NCBI RefSeq assembly: GCF_040750475.1
Contig: NZ_JABJVY010000010.1
Coordinates: 1-64,000, forward strand
Reading direction: 5' to 3'
DNA length: 64,000 nt
From: Amorphus sp040750475
Lineage (GTDB): Bacteria > Pseudomonadota > Alphaproteobacteria > Rhizobiales > Amorphaceae
The translations under genes were made by a program, and so were the position numbers. Within the stretch, counting starts at the first letter, position 1, and each line of letters starts with the position of its first letter. The notes below the pieces were generated by a model. That model was not told the DNA's origin. It saw only the letters and a list, made by a program, of their open reading frames with translations, and ran no database searches. Positions 1 to 8,852 of this stretch are shown here, one piece after another.

Positions 1-25
1 GCATGCCAGCCTCCACCCAGCAGGC

Positions 26-96
26 AGCTTGAATCAGATCCAACCCCTCAAGGGAATCCCATTTCCGATTCAAAAACTAAATGACACGCTCTAGAG
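26..96 (-). repeat. Possible end of a mobile element or intergenic repeat
   Basis: Read on the minus strand this stretch begins with TAGAGCGTGTCATTTAG and runs into an AT-richer segment with several GATTC sites. The TAGAGC end is the same terminal hexamer seen in the 104-bp repeats elsewhere in the window, but the interior differs. It may be the edge of an insertion sequence that continues beyond the left end of the window. No transposase reading frame is present here, so this is tentative. Confidence 0.25.
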
Positions 97-205
97 AATT
101 TGTCGTCTTGTCAGACGCTCTAGATGCCACGTGCCAAAAGCGTGCAACTCCGGCGCTATCTGACTGAGCCAGAAACCCTTCAGGACTCTGGCAGGACCAG
201 ATCCT

Positions 206-1024
206 TTACCGGCTATAGAAGCGTTCGCTCTGGCCGCTGGCGATAGGGCGCGGCGGCCGGGGCAGAAACGCGCTGGTGCGGGCGCGGTAGGCGGCGTAGT
301 CCGGCCGCGACTGGACGAGATGCGATTCCGTCACGCGCACGGAAACGCCCACCATTACAACTATGAGCAGAAAGGGGCCCGCGAACGCCAACGCGTGGCC
401 GGACAGACCGTAGGCGACGAGGGCGAGGCCGATCCAGAGCACGGCCTCGCCGAAATAGTTCGGGTGGCGGCTCCAGGCCCACAGGCCACGTGCCAGAGTT
501 GCGGTGCTGCCGTCCCGCTTATGGCGGGCAAGCTGCCAGTCGGCCACTCCTTCGATGACAAAACCGATCGCGAATAAGATGAAGCCGGTCCCAAGCGCCC
601 AGGTCGTTTTCCCGGACGGAGGGAAGGCGAGGGCCGCATGGATCGGGGCTGCGATCAGCCACTGCAACAACCCTTGCAGCAGAAAGACCGAAAACAGGCT
701 GCGCCACCAGAACGACGGTCCGGTCGCCTCCCGCATGCGTCGGTAGCGGGCGTCCTCCGCCGAGGCGGCGCGATGGCGGAGACCGAGATAGGCCGTCAGC
801 CGTAGCGCCCACAGCCCGATGGCCGCGGCGAACAGGAACCGCATGAGGTCCATGCTCGGCCCGGCGACAAGCTCCAAGGCAGCCAGGACGGCGAAACCTA
901 GCCCCCAGTAGTAGTCGACGACGCCCACGTCGGACATCGCGACATGAATTCGCCACATCCACGTGAACATCAGCAAGGTGAGCGCCAACGTGGCGGCAAG
1001 GATCAGGACGGGGGACGCGGTCAT
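206..1024 (-). CDS. DUF1295 family integral membrane protein (steroid 5-alpha-reductase-like)
   Basis: A 272-residue inner-membrane protein with a hydrophobic N-terminus and about six membrane segments. The C-terminal part carries the DUF1295/isoprenylcysteine-methyltransferase-like signature W-S-R-H-P-N-Y-F-G-E around residues 185-194, typical of steroid 5-alpha-reductase C-terminal folds that bind NADPH or SAM. The substrate is unknown; bacterial members are often called 3-oxo-5-alpha-steroid 4-dehydrogenase family without biochemical proof. The gene is convergent with nothing and divergent from the L,D-transpeptidase gene, so the 176-bp gap to position 1200 should hold both promoters. Confidence 0.85.
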   Translation of the reverse strand: MTASPVLILAATLALTLLMFTWMWRIHVAMSDVGVVDYYWGLGFAVLAALELVAGPSMDLMRFLFAAAIGLWALRLTAYLGLRHRAASAEDARYRRMREATGPSFWWRSLFSVFLLQGLLQWLIAAPIHAALAFPPSGKTTWALGTGFILFAIGFVIEGVADWQLARHKRDGSTATLARGLWAWSRHPNYFGEAVLWIGLALVAYGLSGHALAFAGPFLLIVVMVGVSVRVTESHLVQSRPDYAAYRARTSAFLPRPPRPIASGQSERFYSR

Positions 1025-1200
1025 TTCAATACCGTCTCCACTCGTGACAGGTCGGTTTGATCAAAGTCGGTTCACTCGGTCGTGATGCCGGTTGATGCCG
1101 GCGGGGGATCTCGCCGGCTCGTTGTTTGTTAACCCTCTCCGTGGTACCCCTTGATTGAACAGGGTCACCGGACGGCCCTAGGTTTTTCGGAGTTTCGACG

Positions 1201-2496
1201 ATGTCCCTACGCGTGCACTCGGCGGCCGGATCAGCCGGCCTCGGCGGCAGGTTCCGGATGGCCGGTCTTGCGCTCGCAGCTTTGGTGAGCGTAACCGGCG
1301 CACTTCCCGCCCTGGCGCAAGGGGGGAGCCCGCTGCAGGCACTTCAGGACTACAAGGTTCGCGCCGAATGGGCCGACCGGTTCGACGCGACGTTGCCGGC
1401 GGTGAGTGCTGTGAAGTCCTCGCAGCCGACGCTGTCGCCGGAAACGGCCAGCTATATCGAGCAGTCGATCCAGCGCTATCAACAGATCGTGTCGAAGGGC
1501 GGCTGGCCGCTGCTTCCGCCCGGCCAGCCGGAGTTGCGCCTGGGCGTCAAGGATCAGCGGGTCAAGATTCTCCGCCAACGCCTGATGATCTCCGGCGATC
1601 TCAGCCAGACGGCCGGGGCGGCGCTGACGTTCGATTCCTATGTCGACGCGGCGGTCCGCCGGTTTCAGCTTCGCCATGGGCTCAACCCGGACGGCGTGGT
1701 GGATCAAAACACGCAGATCGCAATGAACGTGCCCGCGGATGTCCGGCTGCGCCAGCTTGAGACCAACTTGGTGCGCGTGCGCTCGATGTCGGGCTATCTC
1801 GGCGATCGCTACGTGATGGTGAACATTCCGGCGGCCGAGATCGAGGCTGTCGAGAACGGTCAGGTCCGCTCCCGCCACACCGCCGTGGTCGGCAAGATCG
1901 ATCGTCCGTCGCCGGTGCTGTCGAGCAAGATCTACGAGATCAATTTCAACCCGTACTGGACGGTGCCGGTCTCCATCATCAAGAAGGATCTGATCCCAAA
2001 GATGAAGGAAGACCCGGAATACCTCACGCGCAATCACATCAAGATCTATCGCTGGGGTAATACCGAGGAAGAGTTCCAGCCGACCGATATCGACTGGAAC
2101 ACCGACGAGGCGGCGCAGTACATGTTCCGGCAGGAGCCGGGCGAGGGGAACTCGCTCGGGTCGGTCAAGCTGTCGTTCCACAACCAGTATCAAGTCTACA
2201 TGCACGACACGCCGGCCAAGAATTTGTTCGGTCAGGACTTCCGGTTCCACTCTTCGGGCTGCGTCCGGGTGCAGAACGTGCGTGAGCTGATCACCTGGCT
2301 GCTGCAGGACAACGGCTGGAACCGCGCCCAGGTCGATGAAACGATCCGCTCCGGCGAGCGTCTCGACGTGGACCTGAAGACGCAGACACCGGTCTATTTC
2401 AGCTATATCACCGCCTGGGCGACGGCCGACGGCGTGGTGCATTTCCGTCAGGACATCTACGACCGCGACGGCGCGGAAGGTCTGGCGCTGCGCTGA
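1201..2496 (+). CDS. Secreted L,D-transpeptidase (YkuD family, YcbB-like)
   Basis: A 431-residue periplasmic peptidoglycan-modifying enzyme that forms 3-3 cross-links or attaches ligands to meso-diaminopimelate. The N-terminus has a basic stretch then a hydrophobic core ending A-L-A-Q near residue 40, a plausible Sec signal. Residues ~115-175 form a peptidoglycan-binding domain (R-R-F-Q-L-R-H-G-L near 155). The YkuD catalytic domain spans ~200-385, with the catalytic motif H-S-S-G-C-V-R and nucleophile Cys354. Domain order matches YcbB/LdtD-type proteins but is shorter than E. coli LdtD (about 615 residues). It is followed by a clear terminator, so it is probably monocistronic. Confidence 0.92.
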   Translation: MSLRVHSAAGSAGLGGRFRMAGLALAALVSVTGALPALAQGGSPLQALQDYKVRAEWADRFDATLPAVSAVKSSQPTLSPETASYIEQSIQRYQQIVSKGGWPLLPPGQPELRLGVKDQRVKILRQRLMISGDLSQTAGAALTFDSYVDAAVRRFQLRHGLNPDGVVDQNTQIAMNVPADVRLRQLETNLVRVRSMSGYLGDRYVMVNIPAAEIEAVENGQVRSRHTAVVGKIDRPSPVLSSKIYEINFNPYWTVPVSIIKKDLIPKMKEDPEYLTRNHIKIYRWGNTEEEFQPTDIDWNTDEAAQYMFRQEPGEGNSLGSVKLSFHNQYQVYMHDTPAKNLFGQDFRFHSSGCVRVQNVRELITWLLQDNGWNRAQVDETIRSGERLDVDLKTQTPVYFSYITAWATADGVVHFRQDIYDRDGAEGLALR

Positions 2497-2534
2497 TCCA
2501 CATGTTCGCCGTTTGAGCCGGACCGGCTCTGACC

Positions 2535-2564
2535 AAGGCCCGTGCTGATGCGCGGGCCTTTTTC
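2535..2564 (+). terminator. Rho-independent terminator after the L,D-transpeptidase gene
   Basis: Inverted repeat AAGGCCCG / CGGGCCTT with a ~12-nt loop followed by a run of five T, 38 bp after the stop codon. It ends the transpeptidase transcript before glyA. Confidence 0.85.
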
Positions 2565-2838
2565 GTGTGGAGCGAGGGGCGTTCGTCCAACCGCGCGAAA
2601 AGGAGCGCGTGGGGTCCTGTTGCAATGGCGCCCAGGCCCCACTATCGTCCGCCAGCATCGCAAGCATGTCGCTTTTGAAATCGCCGAACGCGGCGATCCG
2701 GCCTAATTTGACCGCGACTCGGACGCGGATGGCCGACTCTTCCTGCGAACCGGTAGGTCCCTTTTCCCGGCCGACAGGCTTGCGAACCGCTGTTGCCGGG
2801 AACACTCATCAGGTCCTTGACCCGAAAGACGGACAGCT
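2565..2838 (+). other. Leader/promoter region of glyA
   Basis: No convincing gene. The stretch lies between the terminator and the glyA start, so it should contain the promoter of the glyA-nrdR-rib cluster. I looked for a glycine or tetrahydrofolate riboswitch and saw neither. A ribosome-binding-like sequence is weak; the start at 2839 rests on protein similarity. Confidence 0.4.
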
Positions 2839-4158
2839 ATGACCATGCAGAGTTCTTCCTCCGCCGCCTTTGAACCCGAAGAGACCGGGTTCTTTACGAC
2901 CCCGCTCGCCGACGCAGATCCCGAGATTTTCGGTTCGATCGCCCAGGAGCTCGGTCGCCAGCGGCACGAGATCGAGCTGATCGCCTCTGAAAACATCGTC
3001 TCGCGCGCCGTGTTGGAGGCGCAGGGGTCGATTCTCACCAACAAATATGCCGAGGGCTATCCGGGCCGGCGCTACTATGGCGGCTGCCAGTTCGTGGACA
3101 TCGCCGAAAGCCTGGCGATCGACCGGCTGAAGCGCCTGTTCGACTGCGGCTTCGCCAACGTGCAGCCGAATTCCGGCAGTCAGGCAAACCAGGCCGTCAT
3201 GATGGCGCTGGCGACCCCCGGCGACACCGTGCTCGGCATGAGCCTCGATGCCGGCGGCCACCTTACTCACGGCGCCAAGCCGAACCTCTCCGGCAAGTGG
3301 TTCAACGCGATCCAGTACGGCGTTGGCCATAACTCCGGCACGATCGACTACGACCAGGTCGAAAAGCTCGCGAGCGAACATAAGCCGAAAGTCATCATCG
3401 CCGGCGGCTCGGCCTATTCGCGCACCATCGATTTCGCCCGCTTCCGGGAGGTCGCGGATTCGGTCGGCGCCTATTTCATGGTGGATATGGCTCACTTCGC
3501 GGGTCTGGTTGCCGGTGGCGTGATCCCGAGCCCGGTGCCGCATGCGCATGTCGTCACCTCGACGACGCACAAGACGCTGCGCGGACCGCGTGGCGGCATC
3601 GTGATCACCAACGACGCCGAGATCGCCAAGAAGATCAATTCGGCCGTGTTCCCGGGCTTGCAGGGCGGGCCGCTGATGCATGTGATCGCCGGTAAAGCGG
3701 TGGCGTTCGGCGAGGCGCTGACGCCGGCGTTCAAGCTCTACGCTCGGGCGATTGCCGACAACGCCAAGGTGCTGGCCGATACGCTGAAGAACAACGGCTT
3801 TGACATCGTGTCGGGTGGTACGGATACACACCTGATGCTGGTCGATCTGCGGCCGAAGGGCATCACCGGCAAGGCGGCGGAAGCATCGCTGGAGCGTGCC
3901 GGTATCACCTGCAACAAGAACGGCGTTCCCGGCGATCCGGAGAAGCCGACGATCACCTCCGGCATCCGGCTCGGCACGCCGGCGGCCACGTCACGCGGCT
4001 TCGGAACCAAGGAGTTCCAGGAGGTCGCGGCGCTCATCACCGAGGTGGTGGACGGTCTGGCGAAGAACGGCGAAGACGGCAACGGCGACGTGGAGAAGGC
4101 GGTGAACACCCGCGTGCGGGCGTTGACCGATCGCTTCCCGATCTATCAGGGTCTCTGA
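2839..4158 (+). CDS. glyA: Serine hydroxymethyltransferase
   Basis: A 439-residue cytosolic PLP enzyme interconverting serine and glycine with transfer of a one-carbon unit to tetrahydrofolate. The PLP-binding motif S-T-T-H-K-T-L-R-G-P is intact, with the Schiff-base lysine at residue 245. The N-terminal substrate motif I-E-L-I-A-S-E-N and E-G-Y-P-G-R-R-Y-Y-G-G are also present. Length is normal for the family apart from a short N-terminal extension of about 15 residues. It is the first gene of the cluster; nrdR starts 6 bp after its stop codon. Confidence 0.98.
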   Translation: MTMQSSSSAAFEPEETGFFTTPLADADPEIFGSIAQELGRQRHEIELIASENIVSRAVLEAQGSILTNKYAEGYPGRRYYGGCQFVDIAESLAIDRLKRLFDCGFANVQPNSGSQANQAVMMALATPGDTVLGMSLDAGGHLTHGAKPNLSGKWFNAIQYGVGHNSGTIDYDQVEKLASEHKPKVIIAGGSAYSRTIDFARFREVADSVGAYFMVDMAHFAGLVAGGVIPSPVPHAHVVTSTTHKTLRGPRGGIVITNDAEIAKKINSAVFPGLQGGPLMHVIAGKAVAFGEALTPAFKLYARAIADNAKVLADTLKNNGFDIVSGGTDTHLMLVDLRPKGITGKAAEASLERAGITCNKNGVPGDPEKPTITSGIRLGTPAATSRGFGTKEFQEVAALITEVVDGLAKNGEDGNGDVEKAVNTRVRALTDRFPIYQGL

Positions 4159-4164
4159 TCTTCG

Positions 4165-4647
4165 ATGCGATGCCCGTACTGTGGTGGCAGTGATACGCAG
4201 GTGAAGGATTCCCGGTCGACGGAGGACGACACCGCCATCCGTCGGCGCCGGGTCTGCCTGACCTGTGGCGGGCGCTTTACCACCTTCGAGCGGGTCCAGC
4301 TTCGCGAGCTCACGGTGATCAAGCGGTCGGGCAAGCGTATGCCGTTCGACCGCGACAAGCTGATGCGTTCCGTACAGGTGGCTATGCGCAAGCGACCGAC
4401 CCCTCCGGAGCAGGTCGAGCAGATGGTCACCGGCATCGTGCGCCAGCTCGAAAGCTCCGGCGAGAGCGAGATCACCGCCGAGGAGATCGGCAACCTCGTG
4501 ATGGAAGCGTTGAAGACCATCGACGACGTCGCCTATGTGCGATTCGCTTCGGTCTATAAGGACTTCCGCGAGGCGAAGGACTTCGAGGCCTTCATCGGCG
4601 AGCTCGCCCAGCCTGACGACACGGATACGGTCTCTCACGATCAATGA
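4165..4647 (+). CDS. nrdR: Transcriptional repressor NrdR
   Basis: A 160-residue repressor of ribonucleotide reductase genes that senses the ATP/dATP balance. A zinc ribbon is formed by Cys3, Cys6, Cys31 and Cys34, and an ATP-cone domain covers residues ~49-139. Length is standard. It sits directly behind glyA, as in many Hyphomicrobiales, and its last four bases (ATGA) overlap the start of ribD. A likely target, nrdJ, lies in this window at 47073-50816 and has NrdR-box-like motifs upstream. Confidence 0.97.
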   Translation: MRCPYCGGSDTQVKDSRSTEDDTAIRRRRVCLTCGGRFTTFERVQLRELTVIKRSGKRMPFDRDKLMRSVQVAMRKRPTPPEQVEQMVTGIVRQLESSGESEITAEEIGNLVMEALKTIDDVAYVRFASVYKDFREAKDFEAFIGELAQPDDTDTVSHDQ

Positions 4648-5855
4648 CGACGGCGGGTGTCAGTTGGGAAGCGCCGACGGCGCGAGAGTCCCATGCCCAA
4701 GAGCGGGATGCGGCGGGAAGGCCGGGTCCCGCTTCTTCTGATTCAGCGTTGGACCGGCGGTTCATGGCCGCCGCTTTGGCGCTTGGCCGGCGCAACGCGG
4801 GCCATACCTGGCCGAACCCGGCCGTCGGTACGGTCATCGTGCGGACCGATGGCCCAACCCCTCGGGTGGTCGCCCACGGCTGGACCGATGTTGGAGGCCG
4901 GCCGCATGCGGAGGTCAGGGCGCTTGCTGCCGCCGGCGAAGCGGCCAAGGGCGCGACCTGCTATGTCAGCCTGGAGCCTTGCGCTCACTATGGCCGCACC
5001 GGCCCGTGTTCCAGCGCATTGATCGAAGCGGGCGTTGGCCGGGTGGTGAGTGCGCTCGACGATCCGAACCCGCTCGTCTTCGGTCGCGGCCTGAAGCGGA
5101 TCGAGGCAGCGGGCATTCCCGTCACCTCTGGCGTGCTTTCCGAAGACGCCCGGCGTGCGCACGCCGGGCACATCCGTAAAATGCTGGATGGACGGCCGCA
5201 TGTACGGCTGAAGCTCGCGATATCCGACGACGGCATGATCGGGCGCACAAGTGAGGGTCAGGTCAAGATATCTGGGCCTGAGGCTTGGGCGCGTACGCAC
5301 CTGTTGCGCACCACGACGGATGCCGTTTTGGTCGGGATAGGCACCGTTGTGGCCGACAACCCCGAACTCACGTGCCGCTTGCCGGGCCTTCTCCACCGCT
5401 CGCCGGTGCGCGTGGTGCTTGATCCCTCGGCGCGGCTTCCTTTGGACAGCCGGCTTATGCAGACAATCGACATCGCACCTGTGTGGGTGGTGGTGGCGCC
5501 TGACGCACCGAAGCCGCGAATGGAGGCGTTGGCGGAGCGGGGCGCGGTCGTAATTCCGCGACTGATTCGACCGGGTGGCGAGCTCGATCTTCACGATGTG
5601 CTACGTGGGCTTAGCGATCGTGGACTGACCACCATGCTCGTCGAGGGCGGGGCCCGTGTCGCGCGGTCGTTTCTGGACGCCGATTTCGTCGACGAGGCCA
5701 TTCTCTACAGAGCGCCGATGCGGATCGGGACGGGCGGAATCCCCGCGCTCGGCGGACTCGATGTCGATGCCGTCTTCGATCGTCCACGGTTCGATCTGCT
5801 ACGGGAAAGACTGGTCGGCGTCGATCGCATGACCCATTTCTGGCGAGCGACCTGA
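4644..5855 (+). CDS. ribD: Bifunctional diaminohydroxyphosphoribosylaminopyrimidine deaminase / 5-amino-6-(5-phosphoribosylamino)uracil reductase
   Basis: A 403-residue cytosolic enzyme for steps two and three of riboflavin synthesis. The N-terminal cytidine-deaminase-like domain has the zinc ligands in P-H-A-E (about residue 91) and P-C-A-H-Y-G-R-T-G-P-C (about 113-123). The C-terminal reductase domain (~185-400) contains an NADPH-binding G-G-A motif near residue 334. The chosen ATG overlaps the nrdR stop (ATGA), implying translational coupling. It gives a ~35-residue N-terminal extension before the usual deaminase start, so an internal start near residue 41 is possible. Confidence 0.95.
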   Translation: MTTAGVSWEAPTARESHAQERDAAGRPGPASSDSALDRRFMAAALALGRRNAGHTWPNPAVGTVIVRTDGPTPRVVAHGWTDVGGRPHAEVRALAAAGEAAKGATCYVSLEPCAHYGRTGPCSSALIEAGVGRVVSALDDPNPLVFGRGLKRIEAAGIPVTSGVLSEDARRAHAGHIRKMLDGRPHVRLKLAISDDGMIGRTSEGQVKISGPEAWARTHLLRTTTDAVLVGIGTVVADNPELTCRLPGLLHRSPVRVVLDPSARLPLDSRLMQTIDIAPVWVVVAPDAPKPRMEALAERGAVVIPRLIRPGGELDLHDVLRGLSDRGLTTMLVEGGARVARSFLDADFVDEAILYRAPMRIGTGGIPALGGLDVDAVFDRPRFDLLRERLVGVDRMTHFWRAT

Positions 5856-5869
5856 CCGTCTGTTTTGCC

Positions 5870-5908
5870 GCGCTTTCGAACGGGAAAACCGGTTTCCACT
5901 TTTCCTGA
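5870..5908 (-). repeat. Partial copy of the 104-bp repeat (family A), inverted
   Basis: On the minus strand the segment reads as the left half of the family A repeat: AAAGTGGAAACCGGTTTTCC flanked by diverged sequence. It lies in the short ribD-ribE gap and lacks the right half, so it is a decayed or partial copy. Confidence 0.55.
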
Positions 5909-5924
5909 GCCAGAGGCTTTGCGC

Positions 5925-6548
5925 ATGTTCACCGGACTTGTCACCGATGTCGGAACCGTTGCCGACATATCCCCAATCGAAGCGGGGCAGAGGGCGGTGA
6001 TCGAAACCCGCTATCCGGCCGACGGCATTGCGCTTGGTGCGTCGATTGCCTGCTCCGGTGTTTGTCTGACGGTCGTTGACTGCGTCGCGACCAACACGGG
6101 CGGAGCCCGCTTTTCCGTCGATATTTCACCCGAAACGCTGGATCGCAGCACGCTTTCGATATGGACGCGGGGCACGCGGATCAATCTGGAACGCTCCCTC
6201 ACGCTGGGCGACGAGCTCGGCGGCCACATTGTCACCGGCCATGTCGATGGCGTTGCTGAGCTTTTGGACCGCGCCGAAGAAGGCGAGATGGCGCGCTTCG
6301 TGTTTCGCGCGCCGGACGCTTTGAAGCGCTTCATTGCGGAAAAGGGATCCGTCGCGCTCGACGGGACCTCGCTCACCGTAAACGGGGTCGAGGATGCCTG
6401 CTTTACGGTGATGCTGATCCCGCACACGCTGGCCGTCACGACATGGGGCGAAGCCAGGGCGGGAGACATGGTCAACCTCGAGGTCGATATGATGGCGCGC
6501 TATGTGGCGCGACTTCAGGACGTACAAAATTTGTCTGCGCAAAGCTGA
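5925..6548 (+). CDS. ribE: Riboflavin synthase, alpha subunit
   Basis: A 207-residue enzyme that dismutates two 6,7-dimethyl-8-ribityllumazine molecules to riboflavin. Two lumazine-binding repeats are visible: the first from M-F-T-G-L-V to about residue 97, the second (G-H-I-V-T-G-H-V-D-G near 100) to ~190. The start at 5925 gives the canonical M-F-T-G-L N-terminus; an upstream in-frame ATG at 5865 would add residues encoded by a partial repeat element and is rejected. It lies between ribD and ribH in the riboflavin cluster. Confidence 0.95.
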   Translation: MFTGLVTDVGTVADISPIEAGQRAVIETRYPADGIALGASIACSGVCLTVVDCVATNTGGARFSVDISPETLDRSTLSIWTRGTRINLERSLTLGDELGGHIVTGHVDGVAELLDRAEEGEMARFVFRAPDALKRFIAEKGSVALDGTSLTVNGVEDACFTVMLIPHTLAVTTWGEARAGDMVNLEVDMMARYVARLQDVQNLSAQS

Positions 6549-6691
6549 CGTCCCGTGTTGGCGACTGGACAAAGTCGGGCGCGCATGGTTGGTCTCTGCG
6601 CTCGCGAATTCCAGGTGCGGCGACGGCCGCCCGCTCACGGATCTCGGCGCGGCGACCGCGAACCGATCCGTCTCAACAGGCGTTTTGAACC

Positions 6692-7144
6692 ATGAAACAG
6701 ACGGCTCCCCATGCGCTTGTGATCGAGGCGCGCTTCTATACCGATCTCGCCGACGCCTTGTTTGAGGGGGTTCGTCGGGTGTTTGATGAGCGCGGCGTCA
6801 CCTACGAGCGAATTGCGGTGCCCGGCGTGCTGGAAATTCCGGCGGCCCTGTCGATGGCGTTGACCGCGCAGGACGACGACCGGGCCGATTTCGATCTGGT
6901 CGTGGTCACCGGCTGTGTGATCCGCGGCCAGACCGGTCACTATGATATCGTAGCCGGAGAATCCAACCGGGCGATCATGGATCTCGTGGTCGAAACCGGC
7001 CTGACGTTGGGCAACGGCATTTTGACCGTGGAGAATGGCGAGCAGGCGTGGGAGCGGGCCGACGTCAATCGGCGCAACAAGGGCGGTGGCGCCGCGGAGG
7101 CGGCCCTCGCCATGTACGAGCTTTCGACCCGTTTCGGCGCGTAG
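6692..7144 (+). CDS. ribH: 6,7-dimethyl-8-ribityllumazine synthase
   Basis: A 150-residue enzyme condensing 5-amino-6-ribitylaminouracil with 3,4-dihydroxy-2-butanone 4-phosphate. Family signatures include V-P-G-V-L-E-I-P near residue 47, the active-site segment G-C-V-I-R-G-Q-T-G-H-Y-D (~76-87) and N-G-I-L-T-V-E-N near 109. Length matches short decameric or icosahedral RibH proteins. The 143-bp gap after ribE contains no FMN riboswitch that I can recognise. Confidence 0.95.
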   Translation: MKQTAPHALVIEARFYTDLADALFEGVRRVFDERGVTYERIAVPGVLEIPAALSMALTAQDDDRADFDLVVVTGCVIRGQTGHYDIVAGESNRAIMDLVVETGLTLGNGILTVENGEQAWERADVNRRNKGGGAAEAALAMYELSTRFGA

Positions 7145-7219
7145 GCCGTTCGCATTAAATCTTGGAAAAATCCGCCCAGCGGATTGAAAACGTTAATGAA
7201 ATCCACTTCAGGAACCGAA

Positions 7220-7729
7220 ATGGCCTTGGCCGATCCTTCGTCGAATCCGGACCGTCCCGCCAATCAGCGCGGGGTCGCGCGGTTGGCTGCCGTTCAGGCG
7301 CTTTATCAGCTTGAGATCGGGCAGGCGCCGGTCAACGACGTTATCGCCGAGTTCGAGCTGTTTCGGCTCAAGCAGGAAATCGAGGGCGCATCGTTGCGCG
7401 ATATCGATTTCGGCTGGTTCCGGATGATCGTCTCCGGTGTGGTGGCGGAGCAGCGCGAAATCGATCCCCGCGTCAACAAGGCGCTGGCGATCGACTGGCC
7501 GCTGAAGCGGGTGGACGCCACCTTGCGCGCCGTCCTGCGCTGCGGTGTGTATGAGCTGCTCAAGCGGCGCGACGTGCCGGCGCGCGTGGTGATCACCGAA
7601 TATGTCGAGGTCGCCAAGGCCTTTTTCGACGAGGACGAGCCGCGCATCGTCAACGGCGTGCTCGATCGGATCGGCCGAGAACTCCGGCCGGAGGAGTTGG
7701 CGGACAGGCCGCGTCCGGACGCGCAATGA
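7220..7729 (+). CDS. nusB: Transcription antitermination factor NusB
   Basis: A 169-residue RNA-binding factor of the NusB-S10 rRNA antitermination complex. The family core runs from the R-L-A-A-V-Q-A-L-Y-Q motif through the C-terminal E-Y-V-E-V-A-K-A-F-F-D helix. I chose ATG 7220 because AGGA lies 7 bp upstream; in-frame alternatives are ATG 7196 and TTG 7184. Its stop overlaps the thiL start (ATGA), giving translational coupling. The ribH-nusB-thiL order is common in alphaproteobacteria. Confidence 0.94.
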   Translation: MALADPSSNPDRPANQRGVARLAAVQALYQLEIGQAPVNDVIAEFELFRLKQEIEGASLRDIDFGWFRMIVSGVVAEQREIDPRVNKALAIDWPLKRVDATLRAVLRCGVYELLKRRDVPARVVITEYVEVAKAFFDEDEPRIVNGVLDRIGRELRPEELADRPRPDAQ

Positions 7730-8724
7730 GCGGGGACGACCGGCCGGGCGAATTCGAGCTGATAGAGCGCTTTCTCGCGCCGCTCGCTTCCGACCCCGGC
7801 GCGGCAGGGTTGCAGGACGACGTCGCGGTCATCTCCAGCCGACCTGGCATGGATCTGGTGGTGACCAAGGATGCCATCGCGGCCGGCGTCCATTTCTTTC
7901 CCGAGGACCCTCCCGATACGATCGCGGCGAAGGCGCTGCGCGCCAACCTCTCCGATCTTGCTGCCAAGGGCGCCGATCCGTTCGGCTATCTGATGGCACT
8001 CGCGCTGCCGAAAGACTGGTCGACAGACTGGCTTGCCGGCTTTGTCGGCGGGCTTTCGGCGGACCAGACGAGCTACGGCGTCACGCTGCTCGGTGGCGAT
8101 ACACTGACGGCGTCGGGTGGACTGACGGTCTCCATCACGGCCTTCGGTTGGCTGCCGAGGGGATCGATCGTGCGTCGCTCCGGGGCGCGTCCCGGCGATC
8201 GGCTGTTCGTGACCGGCACGATCGGGGATGCCGCGCTCGGTCTTGCGCTAAGGCTTGAGCCGGGGAAGGCCGAAGCCTGGGGGCTCGATGACGATCAACG
8301 CGATCACCTGCTTGCCCGTTATTTGAAGCCGGAGCCACGGACCGCTGCGGCCGCGCACGTGCGGGCGTTTGCATCTGCCGCCCTTGACGTCTCCGACGGC
8401 CTCATCGGCGATCTCGCCCACCTCGCCGAAGGCTCCGATCTGGCCGCGCGGATCGAAGCGGCCCGCGTACCCATCTCACCCGCCGTTGCGGAGGCCGCGC
8501 GCGCCGATCCCGCAGCGTTCCGCCAAGCACTCACCGGCGGCGACGATTTCGAGATCGTCGCCGCGGTTCCCCCCGACCATGCAGCAGCGTTCGTCGCAGC
8601 CCTTTCGGAATCCGGCGTCGCTGTCGCAGAGATCGGCGTCTGCGCAGAAGGCGAGGGGGTCCATGTGGAGGACGAAGCGGGTCGCCCGTTTCCTTTGGAC
8701 GGCACGTCCTTTAGTCATTTCTAA
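7726..8724 (+). CDS. thiL: Thiamine-monophosphate kinase
   Basis: A 332-residue kinase that phosphorylates thiamine monophosphate to thiamine pyrophosphate, the last step of the pathway. It has the AIR-synthase-like fold: an N-terminal metal/ATP segment (L-Q-D-D-V-A-V-I near residue 27), V-T-K-D-A-I-A-A-G-V-H-F (~46), L-G-G-D-T (~124) and D-V-S-D-G-L-I-G-D-L (~222) in the C-terminal domain. It overlaps nusB by four bases and ends the cofactor cluster; a hairpin at 8792-8817 may mark the transcript end. Confidence 0.95.
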   Translation: MSGDDRPGEFELIERFLAPLASDPGAAGLQDDVAVISSRPGMDLVVTKDAIAAGVHFFPEDPPDTIAAKALRANLSDLAAKGADPFGYLMALALPKDWSTDWLAGFVGGLSADQTSYGVTLLGGDTLTASGGLTVSITAFGWLPRGSIVRRSGARPGDRLFVTGTIGDAALGLALRLEPGKAEAWGLDDDQRDHLLARYLKPEPRTAAAAHVRAFASAALDVSDGLIGDLAHLAEGSDLAARIEAARVPISPAVAEAARADPAAFRQALTGGDDFEIVAAVPPDHAAAFVAALSESGVAVAEIGVCAEGEGVHVEDEAGRPFPLDGTSFSHF

Positions 8725-8791
8725 TGACCTTCGCCGCTCGGCTTGTGTCCTGGCCGGGTTCGTCGCATCGTGCCGGCGCTTGAGGCATGTT

Positions 8792-8817
8792 CGGGCAAGC
8801 GGATTCCGGTTTGCCCG
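8792..8817 (+). terminator. Weak hairpin downstream of thiL
   Basis: Inverted repeat CGGGCAA / TTGCCCG with a 12-nt loop between thiL and the MFS gene. There is no T-run after it, so it may be a rho-dependent pause or simply part of the MFS leader. Confidence 0.35.
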
Positions 8818-8852
8818 ATGCTTTCGTTTGCTCCAGTCTTTCAGAGTTCTCG

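Noticed and set aside
1231..2805. A 524-codon minus-strand frame over the L,D-transpeptidase gene
   Set aside because: It is antisense to a protein with intact catalytic motifs, crosses that gene's terminator and has no recognisable domain.
6549..6691. FMN riboswitch before ribH
   Set aside because: The conserved RFN-element segments (such as AGGGT-GGTGAGATTCC-type strings) are absent. The same search was negative before ribE and glyA (glycine/THF) and nrdJ (cobalamin).
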